From assembly GCF_026017845.1 (NCBI RefSeq), contig NZ_CP100416.1:3316848-3380847 (forward strand): DNA of 64,000 bases. Reading direction: 5' to 3'. How positions within the stretch are numbered: position 1 is the first letter of the stretch; each line of letters opens with the position of its first letter. Origin of the DNA: Amycolatopsis mediterranei. GTDB lineage: Bacteria > Actinomycetota > Actinomycetes > Mycobacteriales > Pseudonocardiaceae. The notes below the pieces were generated by a model. That model made no database searches and was not told the DNA's origin. It saw only the letters and a program-made list of their open reading frames with translations. The translations under genes were made by a program, and so were the position numbers. This document shows positions 41,724-51,797 of the stretch, piece by piece.

Positions 41724-43496
41724 TCAGCGGCCGCGGGGGTCGTCGCTTTCGCCCTGCTCGCCGGGCTGGGTGGCAGCGGCCACCGCTTCCGCCGCCGACG
41801 CCTTCTCGCCGGGGTGGCCGCGGGTCACGTGACCTTCCGCGCGCATCCGCTCGACCATGTGCGGGTAGTGCAGCTCGAACGCCGGGCGCTCGGACCGGAT
41901 GCGGGGTAGTTCGAGGAAGTTGTGCCGGGGCGGCGGGCTGGTCGTCGCCCATTCGAGCGAATTGCCGTAGCCCCACGGGTCGTCGACCGCGATCGGTTCC
42001 CCGTAGCGGTAGCTCTTGAAGACGTTCCAGATGAACGGCAGCACCGACAGGCCCAGCAGGAACGCCCCGATGGTGGACACCATGTGCATCCAGGTGAAGC
42101 CGTCGCTCGAGAGGTAGTCGGCGTAGCGGCGCGGCATGCCCGCGTCGCCGAGCCAGTGCTGGATGAGGAACGTGGTGTGGAAGCCGATGAACGTCGTCCA
42201 GAAGTGCCATTTCGCGAGGCGTTCGTCGAGCATCCGGCCGGTGATTTTGGGGAACCAGAAGTAGATGCCGGCGAAGGTCGCGAAGACGATGGTGCCGAAG
42301 AGCACGTAGTGGAAGTGCGCGACGACGAAGTAGCTGTCGTGGATGTGGAAGTCCAGCGGCGGCGACGCGAGGATGACCCCGGTCAGGCCGCCGAGCAGGA
42401 AGGTGACGAGGAAACCGGCCGACCACAGCATCGGCGACTCGAACGTCAGCTGCCCCTTCCACATCGTGCCGATCCAGTTGAAGAACTTGATCCCGGTCGG
42501 CACCGCGATGAAGAACGTCATGATCGAGAAGAACGGGAGCAGGACGGCGCCGGTGGCGAACATGTGGTGCGCCCACACGACCGCCGACAGCCCGGTGATC
42601 CCGATCGTCGCGAACACCATGAGCTTGTAGCCGAACAGCGGTTTCCGGCTGAACACCGGGATGATCTCGGTGACGATCCCGAAGTAGGGCAACGCGACCA
42701 CGTAGACCTCGGGGTGGCCGAAGAACCAGAACAGGTGCTGCCACAGGATCGCGCCGCCGTTCTCCGGGTCGAAGACGTGCGCGCCGAGGTGCCGGTCGGC
42801 CAGGAGCGCGAACAGCGCCGCGGTGAGGATCGGGAAGGCGAGCAGGATGAGGATCGAGGTGAACAGGATGTTCCAGGTGAAGATCGGCATGCGCCACATG
42901 AGCATCCCGGGGCAGCGCAGGCACACCACGGTCGTGATCATGTTGACCGCGCCGAGGATGGTGCCGAGACCGGTGACGATCAGCCCGGTGATCCACAGGT
43001 CGCCGCCGACGCCGGGGGAGTGGATGGCGTCGGACAGCGGTGTGTAGGCGGTCCAGCCGAAGTCGGGCGGGCCGCCGGGCGTGGCGTAGGCGGAGAGGAC
43101 GATCGTGCCGCCGAACAGGTACAGCCAGTAGGAGAACGCGTTGAGCCGCGGGAACGCCACGTCCGGCGAGCCGATCTGCAGCGGCAGGACGAAGTTGGCG
43201 AACCCGAACAGGTTCGGCGTGGCGTAGAGCAGCAGCATGATCGTGCCGTGCATGGTGAAGAGCTGGTTGTACTGCTCGGGGGAGAGGAACTGCAGGCCGG
43301 GCCGGGCCAGCTCGCCGCGCATGAGCAGCGCGGTCAGGCCGCCGATCAGGAAGAACCCGAACGACGTCGTCAGGTAGAGCACGCCGATCGTCTTGTGGTC
43401 GGTGGTGCGGATCGTCTTGAGGATCGTCGCGCCCTTGGCGCCCCGCCACACCGGCCGGTGGGGGATCGGAGCCGGGCGCGTCACCGTGTCGGTCAT
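41724..43496 (-). CDS. ctaD: Cytochrome c oxidase subunit I (orphan paralogue)
   Basis: A 590-residue heme-copper oxidase subunit with about twelve membrane helices. The heme a ligand lies in the [11 protein letters not shown] region. The CuB/Tyr helix has [18 protein letters not shown], the CuB histidines are in [10 protein letters not shown] and the high-spin heme region is [15 protein letters not shown]. Subunits II and III and the cytochrome bc genes are not adjacent, so this is probably a second ctaD in the genome, replacing or supplementing the main one under stress. ATG 43496 has GGTGGGAG upstream, and a sigma-B-like promoter lies 44 bp before it. Confidence 0.93.
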   Translation of the reverse strand: MTDTVTRPAPIPHRPVWRGAKGATILKTIRTTDHKTIGVLYLTTSFGFFLIGGLTALLMRGELARPGLQFLSPEQYNQLFTMHGTIMLLLYATPNLFGFANFVLPLQIGSPDVAFPRLNAFSYWLYLFGGTIVLSAYATPGGPPDFGWTAYTPLSDAIHSPGVGGDLWITGLIVTGLGTILGAVNMITTVVCLRCPGMLMWRMPIFTWNILFTSILILLAFPILTAALFALLADRHLGAHVFDPENGGAILWQHLFWFFGHPEVYVVALPYFGIVTEIIPVFSRKPLFGYKLMVFATIGITGLSAVVWAHHMFATGAVLLPFFSIMTFFIAVPTGIKFFNWIGTMWKGQLTFESPMLWSAGFLVTFLLGGLTGVILASPPLDFHIHDSYFVVAHFHYVLFGTIVFATFAGIYFWFPKITGRMLDERLAKWHFWTTFIGFHTTFLIQHWLGDAGMPRRYADYLSSDGFTWMHMVSTIGAFLLGLSVLPFIWNVFKSYRYGEPIAVDDPWGYGNSLEWATTSPPPRHNFLELPRIRSERPAFELHYPHMVERMRAEGHVTRGHPGEKASAAEAVAAATQPGEQGESDDPRGR

Positions 43497-43539
43497 CGGA
43501 CTCCCACCTGCCGCCGCCGGAGATCGCTGGTTCTCGCGC

Positions 43540-43565
43540 GTACCCCGGTCCGGGCGGGGATACAC
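43540..43565 (-). promoter_or_regulatory. Sigma-B-like promoter of ctaD
   Basis: On the minus strand GTGT (43565-43562) and GGGTAC (43545-43540) are 16 bases apart, matching GNNT-N14-16-GGGTA(C/T). GTAT-N14 in the same place also fits. The -10 ends 43 bases before the ATG. Confidence 0.5.
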
Positions 43566-43600
43566 GTGGGCGGGGCGACTTCTTTCCGACGCACACGGCC

Positions 43601-43631
43601 GTAGCCGGATCGCCTGCCGCGATCCGGCTAC
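43601..43631 (-). terminator. Hairpin terminator of glgX
   Basis: Arms GTAGCCGGATCGC (43601-43613) and GCGATCCGGCTAC (43619-43631) pair over 13 bp with a 5-nt loop, 16 bp past the glgX stop and before the ctaD promoter. Confidence 0.8.
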
Positions 43632-43646
43632 TCTGCGTGCCGAGGG

Positions 43647-45830
<2,184 letters not shown>

Positions 45831-45865
45831 TGGGCCTCCACAGGTGCGAGTGATCTCCCGCAGGA

Positions 45866-45891
45866 ATACCCAGCCGGGCGGCCACGGACAC
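45866..45891 (-). promoter_or_regulatory. Sigma-B-like promoter of glgX
   Basis: On the minus strand GTGT (45891-45888) and GGGTAT (45871-45866) are 16 bases apart, the same layout as the ctaD promoter. The -10 ends 35 bases before the GTG start. Confidence 0.55.
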
Positions 45892-45930
45892 CGTGACGTC
45901 GCCCTCCTCACCCGGACGCACCACCCGGCG

Positions 45931-45958
45931 CGGGACCGCGGTGCGCACCGCGGTCCCG
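45931..45958. terminator. 28-bp perfect palindrome, terminator of the Mn-catalase gene
   Basis: Arms of 14 bp (CGGGACCGCGGTGC and its complement) meet without a spacer, so the transcript would fold as a stem of about 12 bp with a 4-nt loop. It lies 16 bp past the catalase stop at 45975 and upstream of the glgX promoter. Confidence 0.7.
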
Positions 45959-45974
45959 TGCCGGTTCGCCGGGG

Positions 45975-46841
45975 TCAGGTCAGCTTGTTCTTGACTGACT
46001 TGGCCTTGCCCTTGGCCGTGCCCTTGGCGTCCTGCAAGGGCGCGTACGTGCCGAAGAGCGCCGGGTCGGGCTTCGGTGCGGTGCCCGGGCCGCCGAGCGG
46101 TTCGGGGTCCATGAGGTATTCGATGCCGGCGTCGGTCGTCCAGCTGGCGCCCTTCGCGCCGTCGGGACCGTCGGAGAGGTGCCAGATGGTGTGGTTGTGG
46201 GTCTGGTCCTCTTCGTCGAGCAGGGCGTCCGGGACGATGTCGCCTTCCAGCCCGTCGGCCTTGAGTTCTTCGATGGCGGCCAGCCACTGCTTCTGGTGGA
46301 CGGTGTCGCGGGCGAGGTTGAACTTGAGCATGGCCTTGACGCCGGGGTCGTCGGTCATGTTGTACAGCCGCGCGGTCTGCAGCCGGCCCTGGGCTTCGGC
46401 GGCGGCGTTGGCGCGGAAGTCGGCGAGCAGGTTGCCGGAGGCGACGATGTACCGGCCGTTCCAGGGGTAGCCGTTGCTGTCGGCGGGCAACGCCCCACCA
46501 CCGGCGACGATGGCCTGCTGGACGTCCATCCCGCCGATCATCGCGGCCATCACCGGGTCCTTGACCGCTTCGGCGGTGGCCGTGGCGGGGGCGCCTTCCA
46601 GCAACCGGGCGACCATGGTGGCGAGCATTTCGACGTGGCCGATTTCTTCGGTGGCGGTGTCCATGATCAGGTCTTTGTACTTGCCCTCGATGCGGCAGTT
46701 CCAGCCCTGGAACAGGTACTGCATCGTCACGGTCATCTCACCGAACGCGCCGCCGATGAGCTCCTGGAGCTTGTGGGCGTAGACGGCATCCGGCTTTTCG
46801 GGCTTGGCTTCGAACTGCAGCAGCTTCGTGTGACGGAACAC
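45975..46841 (-). CDS. Manganese (non-heme) catalase
   Basis: A 288-residue di-manganese catalase dismutating hydrogen peroxide. Counting from GTG 46841, E35 (FGEMTV), E66 and H69 (TEEIGHVEM) fall at the same numbers as the ligands known in Lactiplantibacillus plantarum catalase. Later ligands are in AAEAQGRLQ and DTVHQKQW. The C-terminus is a lysine-rich tail (KGTAKGKAKSVKNKL). GGAGGGAATTC precedes the start. Such KatN-type catalases are typical stress-regulon members. No clear sigma-B element was found directly upstream. Confidence 0.95.
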   Translation of the reverse strand: MFRHTKLLQFEAKPEKPDAVYAHKLQELIGGAFGEMTVTMQYLFQGWNCRIEGKYKDLIMDTATEEIGHVEMLATMVARLLEGAPATATAEAVKDPVMAAMIGGMDVQQAIVAGGGALPADSNGYPWNGRYIVASGNLLADFRANAAAEAQGRLQTARLYNMTDDPGVKAMLKFNLARDTVHQKQWLAAIEELKADGLEGDIVPDALLDEEDQTHNHTIWHLSDGPDGAKGASWTTDAGIEYLMDPEPLGGPGTAPKPDPALFGTYAPLQDAKGTAKGKAKSVKNKLT

Positions 46842-47058
46842 GAGAATTCCCTCCGTCGTCCGGGGTGGCACCGGCAGGGGCCGGCGGTCCCGGGGGCTTT
46901 CCCGGTTAGCGGAGGGTTAACCGCGGTGATCGTGGACCGCCTGATCGGGCTTGCCGCGGCGATCACCGGCGCGGCCACCGAGGCCCGGTGAGGATCGACA
47001 ACGCCACCGCCGCTGTGGTAGTTGAACGCGGAACGTTCGATGGCGAGTGGAGCGATAC

Positions 47059-47280
47059 GTGAGCGATCACCAGGAGCGGGTGCCGGCCTGCCGGCGGTAC
47101 CAGTGCGACGAGCCGGCCCTCTGGCGGAGGATGTGCGCGGCTCACTGGGCTCGCTGGCAGAACGGGACCGACCCGCTCGACCAGCCGGGCGACGACGGCG
47201 AGTCCCCGGCACCCCGGGTGTGGCAGCCGCCGTTGCGGGAGAACAGCGTTTCGCAGCGGAAGCCCGGCCGGCCCGGGTGA
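47059..47280 (+). CDS. Small Cys/His-rich protein, hypothetical
   Basis: A 73-residue protein with ACRRYQCDEPALWRRMCAAHWARWQNG near its start: C-x4-C-x9-C-x2-H, a probable zinc site like that of small HNH or homing-type finger proteins. The rest is Pro- and charge-rich and looks disordered. GTG 47059 has GGAG six bases upstream and is preferred over GTG 47047. Ends 4 bp before a strong terminator. Function unknown. Confidence 0.6.
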   Translation: MSDHQERVPACRRYQCDEPALWRRMCAAHWARWQNGTDPLDQPGDDGESPAPRVWQPPLRENSVSQRKPGRPG

Positions 47281-47283
47281 CGC

Positions 47284-47316
47284 CGGTGGGGAGCCTCGCC
47301 AGGAGGCTCCCCACCG
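47284..47316. terminator. Bidirectional hairpin terminator
   Basis: Arms CGGTGGGGAGCCTC (47284-47297) and GAGGCTCCCCACCG (47303-47316) pair over 14 bp with a 5-nt loop between convergent genes. Confidence 0.85.
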
Positions 47317-47325
47317 CGGCGTGGT

Positions 47326-48183
47326 TCAGAGCGTGCCGACGACCTCGGCCACGGTCACGCCGATCGGCGTGCTGGGGCGGCCGGTCAGAGTGCGCAGGTC
47401 GGTCGTGGTCTCGGCGAGCAAGCCGTCCTTGATGTCGCCGTCGATCGCCACGATGAAGCCGACGAGCGGCTCCGGCAGGCCGGCCTGGGTGAGGACCTTG
47501 GCGTGCTCGTCGGCCGGCAGGTCGGTGTAGGTGACCTCCCGGCCGGCGGCCTTGCCGATCTCGGCGGCGAGGTCCGCGTTCGTCCAGGTGACGTCGCCGG
47601 CGAGCTCGTAGATCTTGCCCTCGTGGCCCTCGCCGGTCAGCACCGCGACCGCGGCGGCGGCGTAGTCGGCCCGGGTGGCGCTGGCGACGCGGCCGTCACC
47701 GGCACTGCCCACGAAGCTGCCGGTCCGGGCAGCCTGCTTGATCGTGTCGGCGTAGTTCTCGTTGTACCAGTTGTTGCGCAGGATCGTGGCGGTCAGGCCG
47801 GAGGCCTCGATGAGTTCCTCGGTCACCTTGTGCTCCGGGGCCACCGCGAGCTTCGACGTCGTCGCCCGGGATGCGCTGGTGTAGACGAGGTGGCGGACAC
47901 CGGCCTGCTTCGCCGCTTCGATGACCGCCTGGTGCTGCGCGACGCGTTGGCCGACCTCGCTGCTGGAGACCAGCAGCACCTTGTCGGCGTCCTTGAACGC
48001 GGTGACCAGGCTTTCGGGGTCGGTGTAGTCCGCGTGACGGACGTCGACGCCGCGTTCGGCCAGGTCGGCGGCCTTCTCCGGGGTGCGGACCGCGGCGACG
48101 ACCTGGTCGGCGGGCACCTTCTCGAGCAGGCCTTCGACGACGAGGCGGCCGAGGTGGCCGGTGGCACCGGTGACGACGATCAT
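47326..48183 (-). CDS. NmrA/QorB-like NAD(P)-binding oxidoreductase
   Basis: A 285-residue atypical SDR like quinone oxidoreductase QorB. The nucleotide-binding loop is MIVVTGATGHLGRLVVEGLL. The TSASRAT region lacks the classical Tyr-x-x-x-Lys dyad. LRNNWYNENYADTIK and the ELAGDVTWTNADLAAEIGKAAGREVTY stretch are characteristic of QorB-type proteins. ATG 48183 follows CAAGGAGTC. It is divergent from an HxlR regulator, the usual partner of this enzyme type, suggesting induction by quinones, aldehydes or disulfide stress. Confidence 0.9.
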   Translation of the reverse strand: MIVVTGATGHLGRLVVEGLLEKVPADQVVAAVRTPEKAADLAERGVDVRHADYTDPESLVTAFKDADKVLLVSSSEVGQRVAQHQAVIEAAKQAGVRHLVYTSASRATTSKLAVAPEHKVTEELIEASGLTATILRNNWYNENYADTIKQAARTGSFVGSAGDGRVASATRADYAAAAVAVLTGEGHEGKIYELAGDVTWTNADLAAEIGKAAGREVTYTDLPADEHAKVLTQAGLPEPLVGFIVAIDGDIKDGLLAETTTDLRTLTGRPSTPIGVTVAEVVGTL

Positions 48184-48225
48184 GAGGACTCCTTGAAGGT
48201 TCAAGTACCTGGTCTCCTGGAGCAT

Positions 48226-48246
48226 GTACTAACTTTTAGAAAGTAC
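48226..48246. promoter_or_regulatory. Inverted repeat GTACT-N11-AGTAC, candidate HxlR operator
   Basis: Symmetric GTAC half-sites flank an AT-rich centre between the divergent QorB and HxlR genes. HxlR/YodB proteins bind TACT-N9-AGTA-type sites, so this is a plausible operator. Confidence 0.55.
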
Positions 48247-48327
48247 CAACTCATTGTTAGTGCTGTCACATCCATCGTGCTAACTCTTGGGTAGTATCGA
48301 GGTGTGGATGGACGACAAGGTGACGGC

Positions 48328-48720
48328 GTGACCGACGCCGAGCACGAGGCGCTGGTGGCCGACGTGTTCAGTGCCGCGTGTGCGTCCCGGGCGGTGCTGG
48401 ACCACGTCACGGGCCGGTGGGGCGCGCTGGCCCTCGTCGCGCTCCACGACGGGGTGTTCCGGTTCAACGCCCTGCGCCGCCGGGTGGAGGGGGTCAGCGA
48501 GAAGATGCTCGCCCAGACGCTGCAGGCCCTCGAGCGCGACGGCTTCGTGCACCGGGAGGCGCGTCCGACGATCCCGCCGCACGTCGAGTACAGCCTGACC
48601 CCCGCCGGGCAGGAGGTCGCGCGGCGGCTGATGGGACTGATCGAGGTCCTCGAGGCGAGCGTGCCCGACGTGATGGCGGCTCAGGCCCGCTACGACGCGG
48701 CCAAGGCGGCGGGCGCGTGA
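48328..48720 (+). CDS. HxlR-family transcriptional regulator
   Basis: A 130-residue winged-helix protein. Key segments are DHVTGRWGALALVALHDGVFRFNALRRRVEGVSEKMLAQTLQALERDGFV and the wing IPPHVEYSLTPAG. One Cys near the N-terminus (SAACASRAVL) is at the position of the redox-sensing cysteine of YodB/QorR-type members. GTG 48328 has AAGGTGA in front and is preferred over GTG 48304. The adjacent QorB gene is the likely target. Confidence 0.9.
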   Translation: MTDAEHEALVADVFSAACASRAVLDHVTGRWGALALVALHDGVFRFNALRRRVEGVSEKMLAQTLQALERDGFVHREARPTIPPHVEYSLTPAGQEVARRLMGLIEVLEASVPDVMAAQARYDAAKAAGA

Positions 48721-48727
48721 CGCCGGC

Positions 48728-49330
48728 CTAAGAGCGGTCCGGCAAGCCGGATGTCCGTGCGGGCAACGGTTCCCGGACCGCGGCGAGCAGGAACATCCCC
48801 GCCGCGACCGCGAGCATCGTCAGCACGCCCCGCGGCCAGAAGATGTGGCTGTCGTAGAAGGAAACGCTTGCGGCCAGCAGCAGCGCGGCCCCCGGTGCCG
48901 CCCGCCACGCCGCTTCCCGCGCGACCTCCGCGACGATCAGGACGTTGGCCGCGAGAAAGCACAGTGCGCCGGTGTGGCCGAGACTGTCGCCGATGCCGAA
49001 CACCGCTCCGGTCACCGGGGTGACCGCGTGCTCGGCGTGGACCACGGTTCCGGCCGCGATGCCCGCCACGGCGTCGAGCCCGCCGTAAAAGGCCGCGAAC
49101 CCGAACGCCGCGAGCCGGCCCGGGCGGCGGAGTGCCGCCGGTGCGGAGGAGAGCAGCAGCCACTGCGCCACCGCGAGCAGGGGGAACACCGGCAGCAGGA
49201 CGACGTGCAGCGAGGTCCACCACGGGGCACTCGCCGGGCTCAGTGCGAGCGGGTGCGCCAAGCCGAATCCGGCCAGCACGAGCCCGGGCGCGGCGTAGCC
49301 CGCGGCGCGCGACCATCGAGAGCGAAGCAT
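48728..49330 (-). CDS. Integral membrane protein, hypothetical
   Basis: A 200-residue protein with five to six membrane helices, for example GYAAPGLVLAGFGLAHPLAL, VVLLPVFPLLAVAQWLLL and GVLTMLAVAAGMFLLAAV. There is no signature I can assign. A few conserved-looking polar residues (HAEHAVTPV, FGIGDSLGHTG, SFYDSHIFWPRG) lie between helices. It ends 8 bp from the convergent HxlR stop and is monocistronic. Confidence 0.75.
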   Translation of the reverse strand: MLRSRWSRAAGYAAPGLVLAGFGLAHPLALSPASAPWWTSLHVVLLPVFPLLAVAQWLLLSSAPAALRRPGRLAAFGFAAFYGGLDAVAGIAAGTVVHAEHAVTPVTGAVFGIGDSLGHTGALCFLAANVLIVAEVAREAAWRAAPGAALLLAASVSFYDSHIFWPRGVLTMLAVAAGMFLLAAVREPLPARTSGLPDRS

Positions 49331-49510
49331 CGGCTGACGGTAGCGGTGATCCGGTCCGCCCGGCGATTACCGAACTCTTACCGCACCGCCCGGCGGGCAC
49401 GAGTTGCGGCGACGACCGGCGCGGAGGGCAAGAGCGCCAACGGATCCGGTGGTCTCTGGTTCCGTCCGCGGCGAGAAACCGGCCATTGCACTCCATCGGC
49501 GCGAGCGTTA

Positions 49511-49524
49511 TGTTAGCGCTCACA
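49511..49524 (+). promoter_or_regulatory. LacI-type operator TGTTAGCGCTCACA upstream of abfB
   Basis: A 14-bp near-palindrome centred on AGCGCT with one mismatch, typical of LacI/GalR-family sites in actinomycete polysaccharide genes. It is in the 308-bp gap between the membrane protein and abfB, 128 bp before the abfB start. Its sequence differs from the AACCGGTT sites of the LacI gene at 53.3 kb, so a different regulator is implied. Confidence 0.65.
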
Positions 49525-49577
49525 ATCGCTCCGCTTGTGCCGTTCCTGCGTGTCGGTGATCGAGGAGGAGGTTGGCA

Positions 49578-49667
49578 ATGACGCCGGCCCGCGCATCTGT
49601 CGATTCGACGATTTCCGTACTCCAGCGGGAGATCATTCATGGCACGACAGCCGAGATATGTCCGTAA
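49578..49667 (+). CDS. 29-residue leader ORF overlapping the abfB start
   Basis: An ATG follows an unusually strong AGGAGGAGG six bases upstream. The frame reads MTPARASVDSTISVLQREII and ends 29 bp inside abfB in another frame. Either it is a leader peptide coupling translation to abfB (ATG 49639, weaker GGGAG site) or the strong site is a relic. The stop lies just past the abfB start, an arrangement that allows re-initiation. Confidence 0.4.
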   Translation: MTPARASVDSTISVLQREIIHGTTAEICP

Positions 49668-51195
49668 GCACCCCGTCGCGCAGGCCCTGATCGTCGCCGG
49701 CACGCTCGTCACCGGCCTGCTCGCCGGTGGCGGTACGTCCCAGGCGGCCACCCAGGGGCCGTGCGACATCTACGCCGCAGGCGGCACGCCCTGCGTCGCC
49801 GCGCATTCCACGACCCGGGCACTGTACGGCGCCTACACCGGTCCGCTGTACCAGGTCAGGCGCGCGTCGGACAGCGCCACGCGCGACATCGCCCCCTTGG
49901 CCGCGGGCGGCGTCGCCAACGCCGCGACGCAGGATTCGTTCTGTGCCGGAACCACCTGCCTGATCACCGTCATCTACGACCAGTCCGGCCGGAACAACCG
50001 CCTCACGCAGGCGCCGCCGGGTGGGTTCCAGGGTCCGGCCGCGGGCGGGTACGACAACCTCGCCAACGCCACCGCGGCACCGATCACCGTGGGCGGCCAC
50101 AAGGCCTACGGCGTCTACGTGGCCCCGGGAACCGGCTACCGCAACAACAACACCAACGGTATCGCGACCGGTGATCAGCCGGAGGGCATGTACGCGATCT
50201 TCGACGGTACGCACTACAACGGCGGTTGCTGCTTCGACTACGGCAACGCCGAGCGCAACAGCCGGGACAACGGCAACGGCACGATGGAGGCCATCTACTT
50301 CGGCAACATCAAGGTCTGGGGCTACGGCGCCGGCAACGGCCCGTGGATCATGGCCGATCTGGAGAACGGCCTGTTCTCCGGGGTCAACCAGCACTACAAC
50401 GCCAACGACCCGAGCATCAGCCACCGCTTCCTGACGGCGATCATCAAGGGTGGCCAGAACCGGTGGGCCATCCGCGGTGGCAACGCCCAGTCCGGCGGCG
50501 TGTCGACCTTCTACGACGGCGTGCGCCCGAACGTGTCGGGCTACAACCCGATGAAGAAGGAAGGGGCCATCATCCTGGGCATCGGCGGCGACAACAGCGT
50601 CGGCGCCCGCGGCACCTTCTACGAAGGCGTGATGACGTCCGGTTACCCGTCGGAAGCCACCGAAAACGCGGTGCAGGCCAACATCACCGCGGCCGGCTAC
50701 GCCACGAGTTCCGTAGGCACCGGGCTGACGCCGGGCACGTCCGTCTCGCTGCGGGCCACCACCGCCTGCTGCACCGACCGCTACATCCACCACACGGGAT
50801 CCACTGTGGACACCGCGGTGATCGGCAGCGGCAGCTCGGCCACCGAAAAGGGCAACGCGTCCTGGACCGTCCGGACCGGGCTCGGCAGCGGCTCGTGCGT
50901 GTCGTTCGAGTCGAAGAACGTGGCCGGGCAGTACCTGCGGCACCAGAACTACCGGCTGTACCTGCAGGCCAACGACGGGAGCTCGCTGTTCGCCCAGGAC
51001 GCGACCTTCTGCCCGGAGGCCGGCCACAACGGCCAAGGTGCCTCGCTCAGATCGCTCAACTTCGCCGACCGGTACGTCCGCCACTACGACAACATCGTCT
51101 ACATCGCCGCCGACGGCGGTCCGAACACCTTCGACAACGCCAACGCCTACAGTGACGACGTGAGCTGGCTCGTCAGCTCACCGTGGGCTTCCTGA
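49639..51195 (+). CDS. abfB: Secreted alpha-L-arabinofuranosidase B (GH54 with CBM42)
   Basis: A 518-residue exported enzyme releasing terminal arabinofuranose from arabinan and arabinoxylan. Signal peptide: basic start MARQPRYVRKHP, hydrophobic core, cleavage near SQAATQG. The GH54 domain (residues about 38-360) has GPCDIYAAGGTPCVAAHSTTRALY, the adjacent cysteines of GGCCFDYGNAE and TMEAIYFG with the nucleophile Glu. The CBM42 arabinose-binding domain (about 375-515) shows beta-trefoil repeats RYIHHTGS, YLRHQNYRLYLQ and YVRHYDNIVYI. A LacI-type operator lies upstream and a strong terminator downstream. The neighbouring GH43 arabinanase is decayed. Confidence 0.95.
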   Translation: MARQPRYVRKHPVAQALIVAGTLVTGLLAGGGTSQAATQGPCDIYAAGGTPCVAAHSTTRALYGAYTGPLYQVRRASDSATRDIAPLAAGGVANAATQDSFCAGTTCLITVIYDQSGRNNRLTQAPPGGFQGPAAGGYDNLANATAAPITVGGHKAYGVYVAPGTGYRNNNTNGIATGDQPEGMYAIFDGTHYNGGCCFDYGNAERNSRDNGNGTMEAIYFGNIKVWGYGAGNGPWIMADLENGLFSGVNQHYNANDPSISHRFLTAIIKGGQNRWAIRGGNAQSGGVSTFYDGVRPNVSGYNPMKKEGAIILGIGGDNSVGARGTFYEGVMTSGYPSEATENAVQANITAAGYATSSVGTGLTPGTSVSLRATTACCTDRYIHHTGSTVDTAVIGSGSSATEKGNASWTVRTGLGSGSCVSFESKNVAGQYLRHQNYRLYLQANDGSSLFAQDATFCPEAGHNGQGASLRSLNFADRYVRHYDNIVYIAADGGPNTFDNANAYSDDVSWLVSSPWAS

Positions 51196-51204
51196 CCCGA
51201 ACCC

Positions 51205-51241
51205 CTATCACGCGCCCGGCCGACCGCCGGGCGCGTGATAG
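51205..51241 (+). terminator. Hairpin terminator of abfB
   Basis: Arms CTATCACGCGCCCGGC (51205-51220) and GCCGGGCGCGTGATAG (51226-51241) pair over 16 bp with a 5-nt loop, 10 bp after the abfB stop. Confidence 0.85.
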
Positions 51242-51345
51242 CGCTTTCCCGATTGTCTTGCCGGGACCGGGAATGCTGCGTTACGCTCGGTGGAGAGCGC
51301 TCCAGCGGAAAGTGTTGTCCTGGGCATGACCCGGTTGGAGGCAGC

Positions 51346-51776
51346 ATGTCGTCCGCTCGAGCGTCTTTTAGACCTCCACCGACCGCATCGCCTTCTCGGG
51401 CGCCGGTTCGGCGTTCCCCGGCGGCGCGCCCTGGACCACCGCCTACACCGGCGGCGATCGCCGCCAGGGTCGGTGGTGGCTGGACTTCGGGTCGTTCTGG
51501 TCGGGGATCAAGCTGATCCGGCTGAACCCGGCGACCGGGCTGCGCCAGGACACCGGGTTATGGTCGGCCGGTCCACCAGCCTCACCGGGCCCCACGCCGA
51601 CCGCAACGGCGTGGCGATGAACTCCGGCGGCGGTACCGAAATCCTGGCCGGCCACGGCAGCATCCACCGGCCGGGCCACCAGGCGGTCCTCGCCGGCAAC
51701 GGCGGCGTTCTGCTCGTCCCGGCTGGGTATTAACCGCTTGACCTACGACGCGGCCGGCTGGCCGGTCGTCGCCTGA
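51346..51776 (+). pseudogene. Shredded GH43 arabinan endo-1,5-alpha-L-arabinosidase
   Basis: A GGAGG ribosome site and ATG 51346 lead into three frames that each keep a GH43 arabinanase block. These are a WTTAYTGGD-like segment (about 51400-51460), then WWLDFGSFWSGIKLIRLNPATG (about 51474-51540), then MVGRSTSLTGPHADRNGVAMNSGGGTEILAGHGSIH and PGHQAVLAGN (51560-51700). GINRLTYDAAGWPVVA (51725-51776) is the normal family C-terminus. The gene is about 430 bp where a family member needs about 1000, with at least three internal deletions and frame changes. It cannot encode active enzyme. Confidence 0.8.
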
Positions 51777-51797
51777 GCACCGGAAAGGACGTTTCGG

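Noticed and set aside
45931..45958. 28-bp palindrome as a regulator operator
   Set aside because: It is just past the catalase stop, pure G/C-rich and on the 3' side of one gene, so termination explains it better.
46905..46923. CGGTTA...TAACCG inverted pair upstream of the Mn catalase gene
   Set aside because: Six-base arms with an irregular spacer are weak, and no -10/-35 pair lines up with it. A sigma-B element was also sought here and not found.
51236..51301. AGCGCT-containing sites (GATAGCGCTTTCC and GAGCGCTC) as LacI operators before the GH43 remnant
   Set aside because: The first overlaps the abfB terminator arm and the second is symmetric for only eight bases. They may be relics of the dead gene's control region, but support is too weak for a feature.
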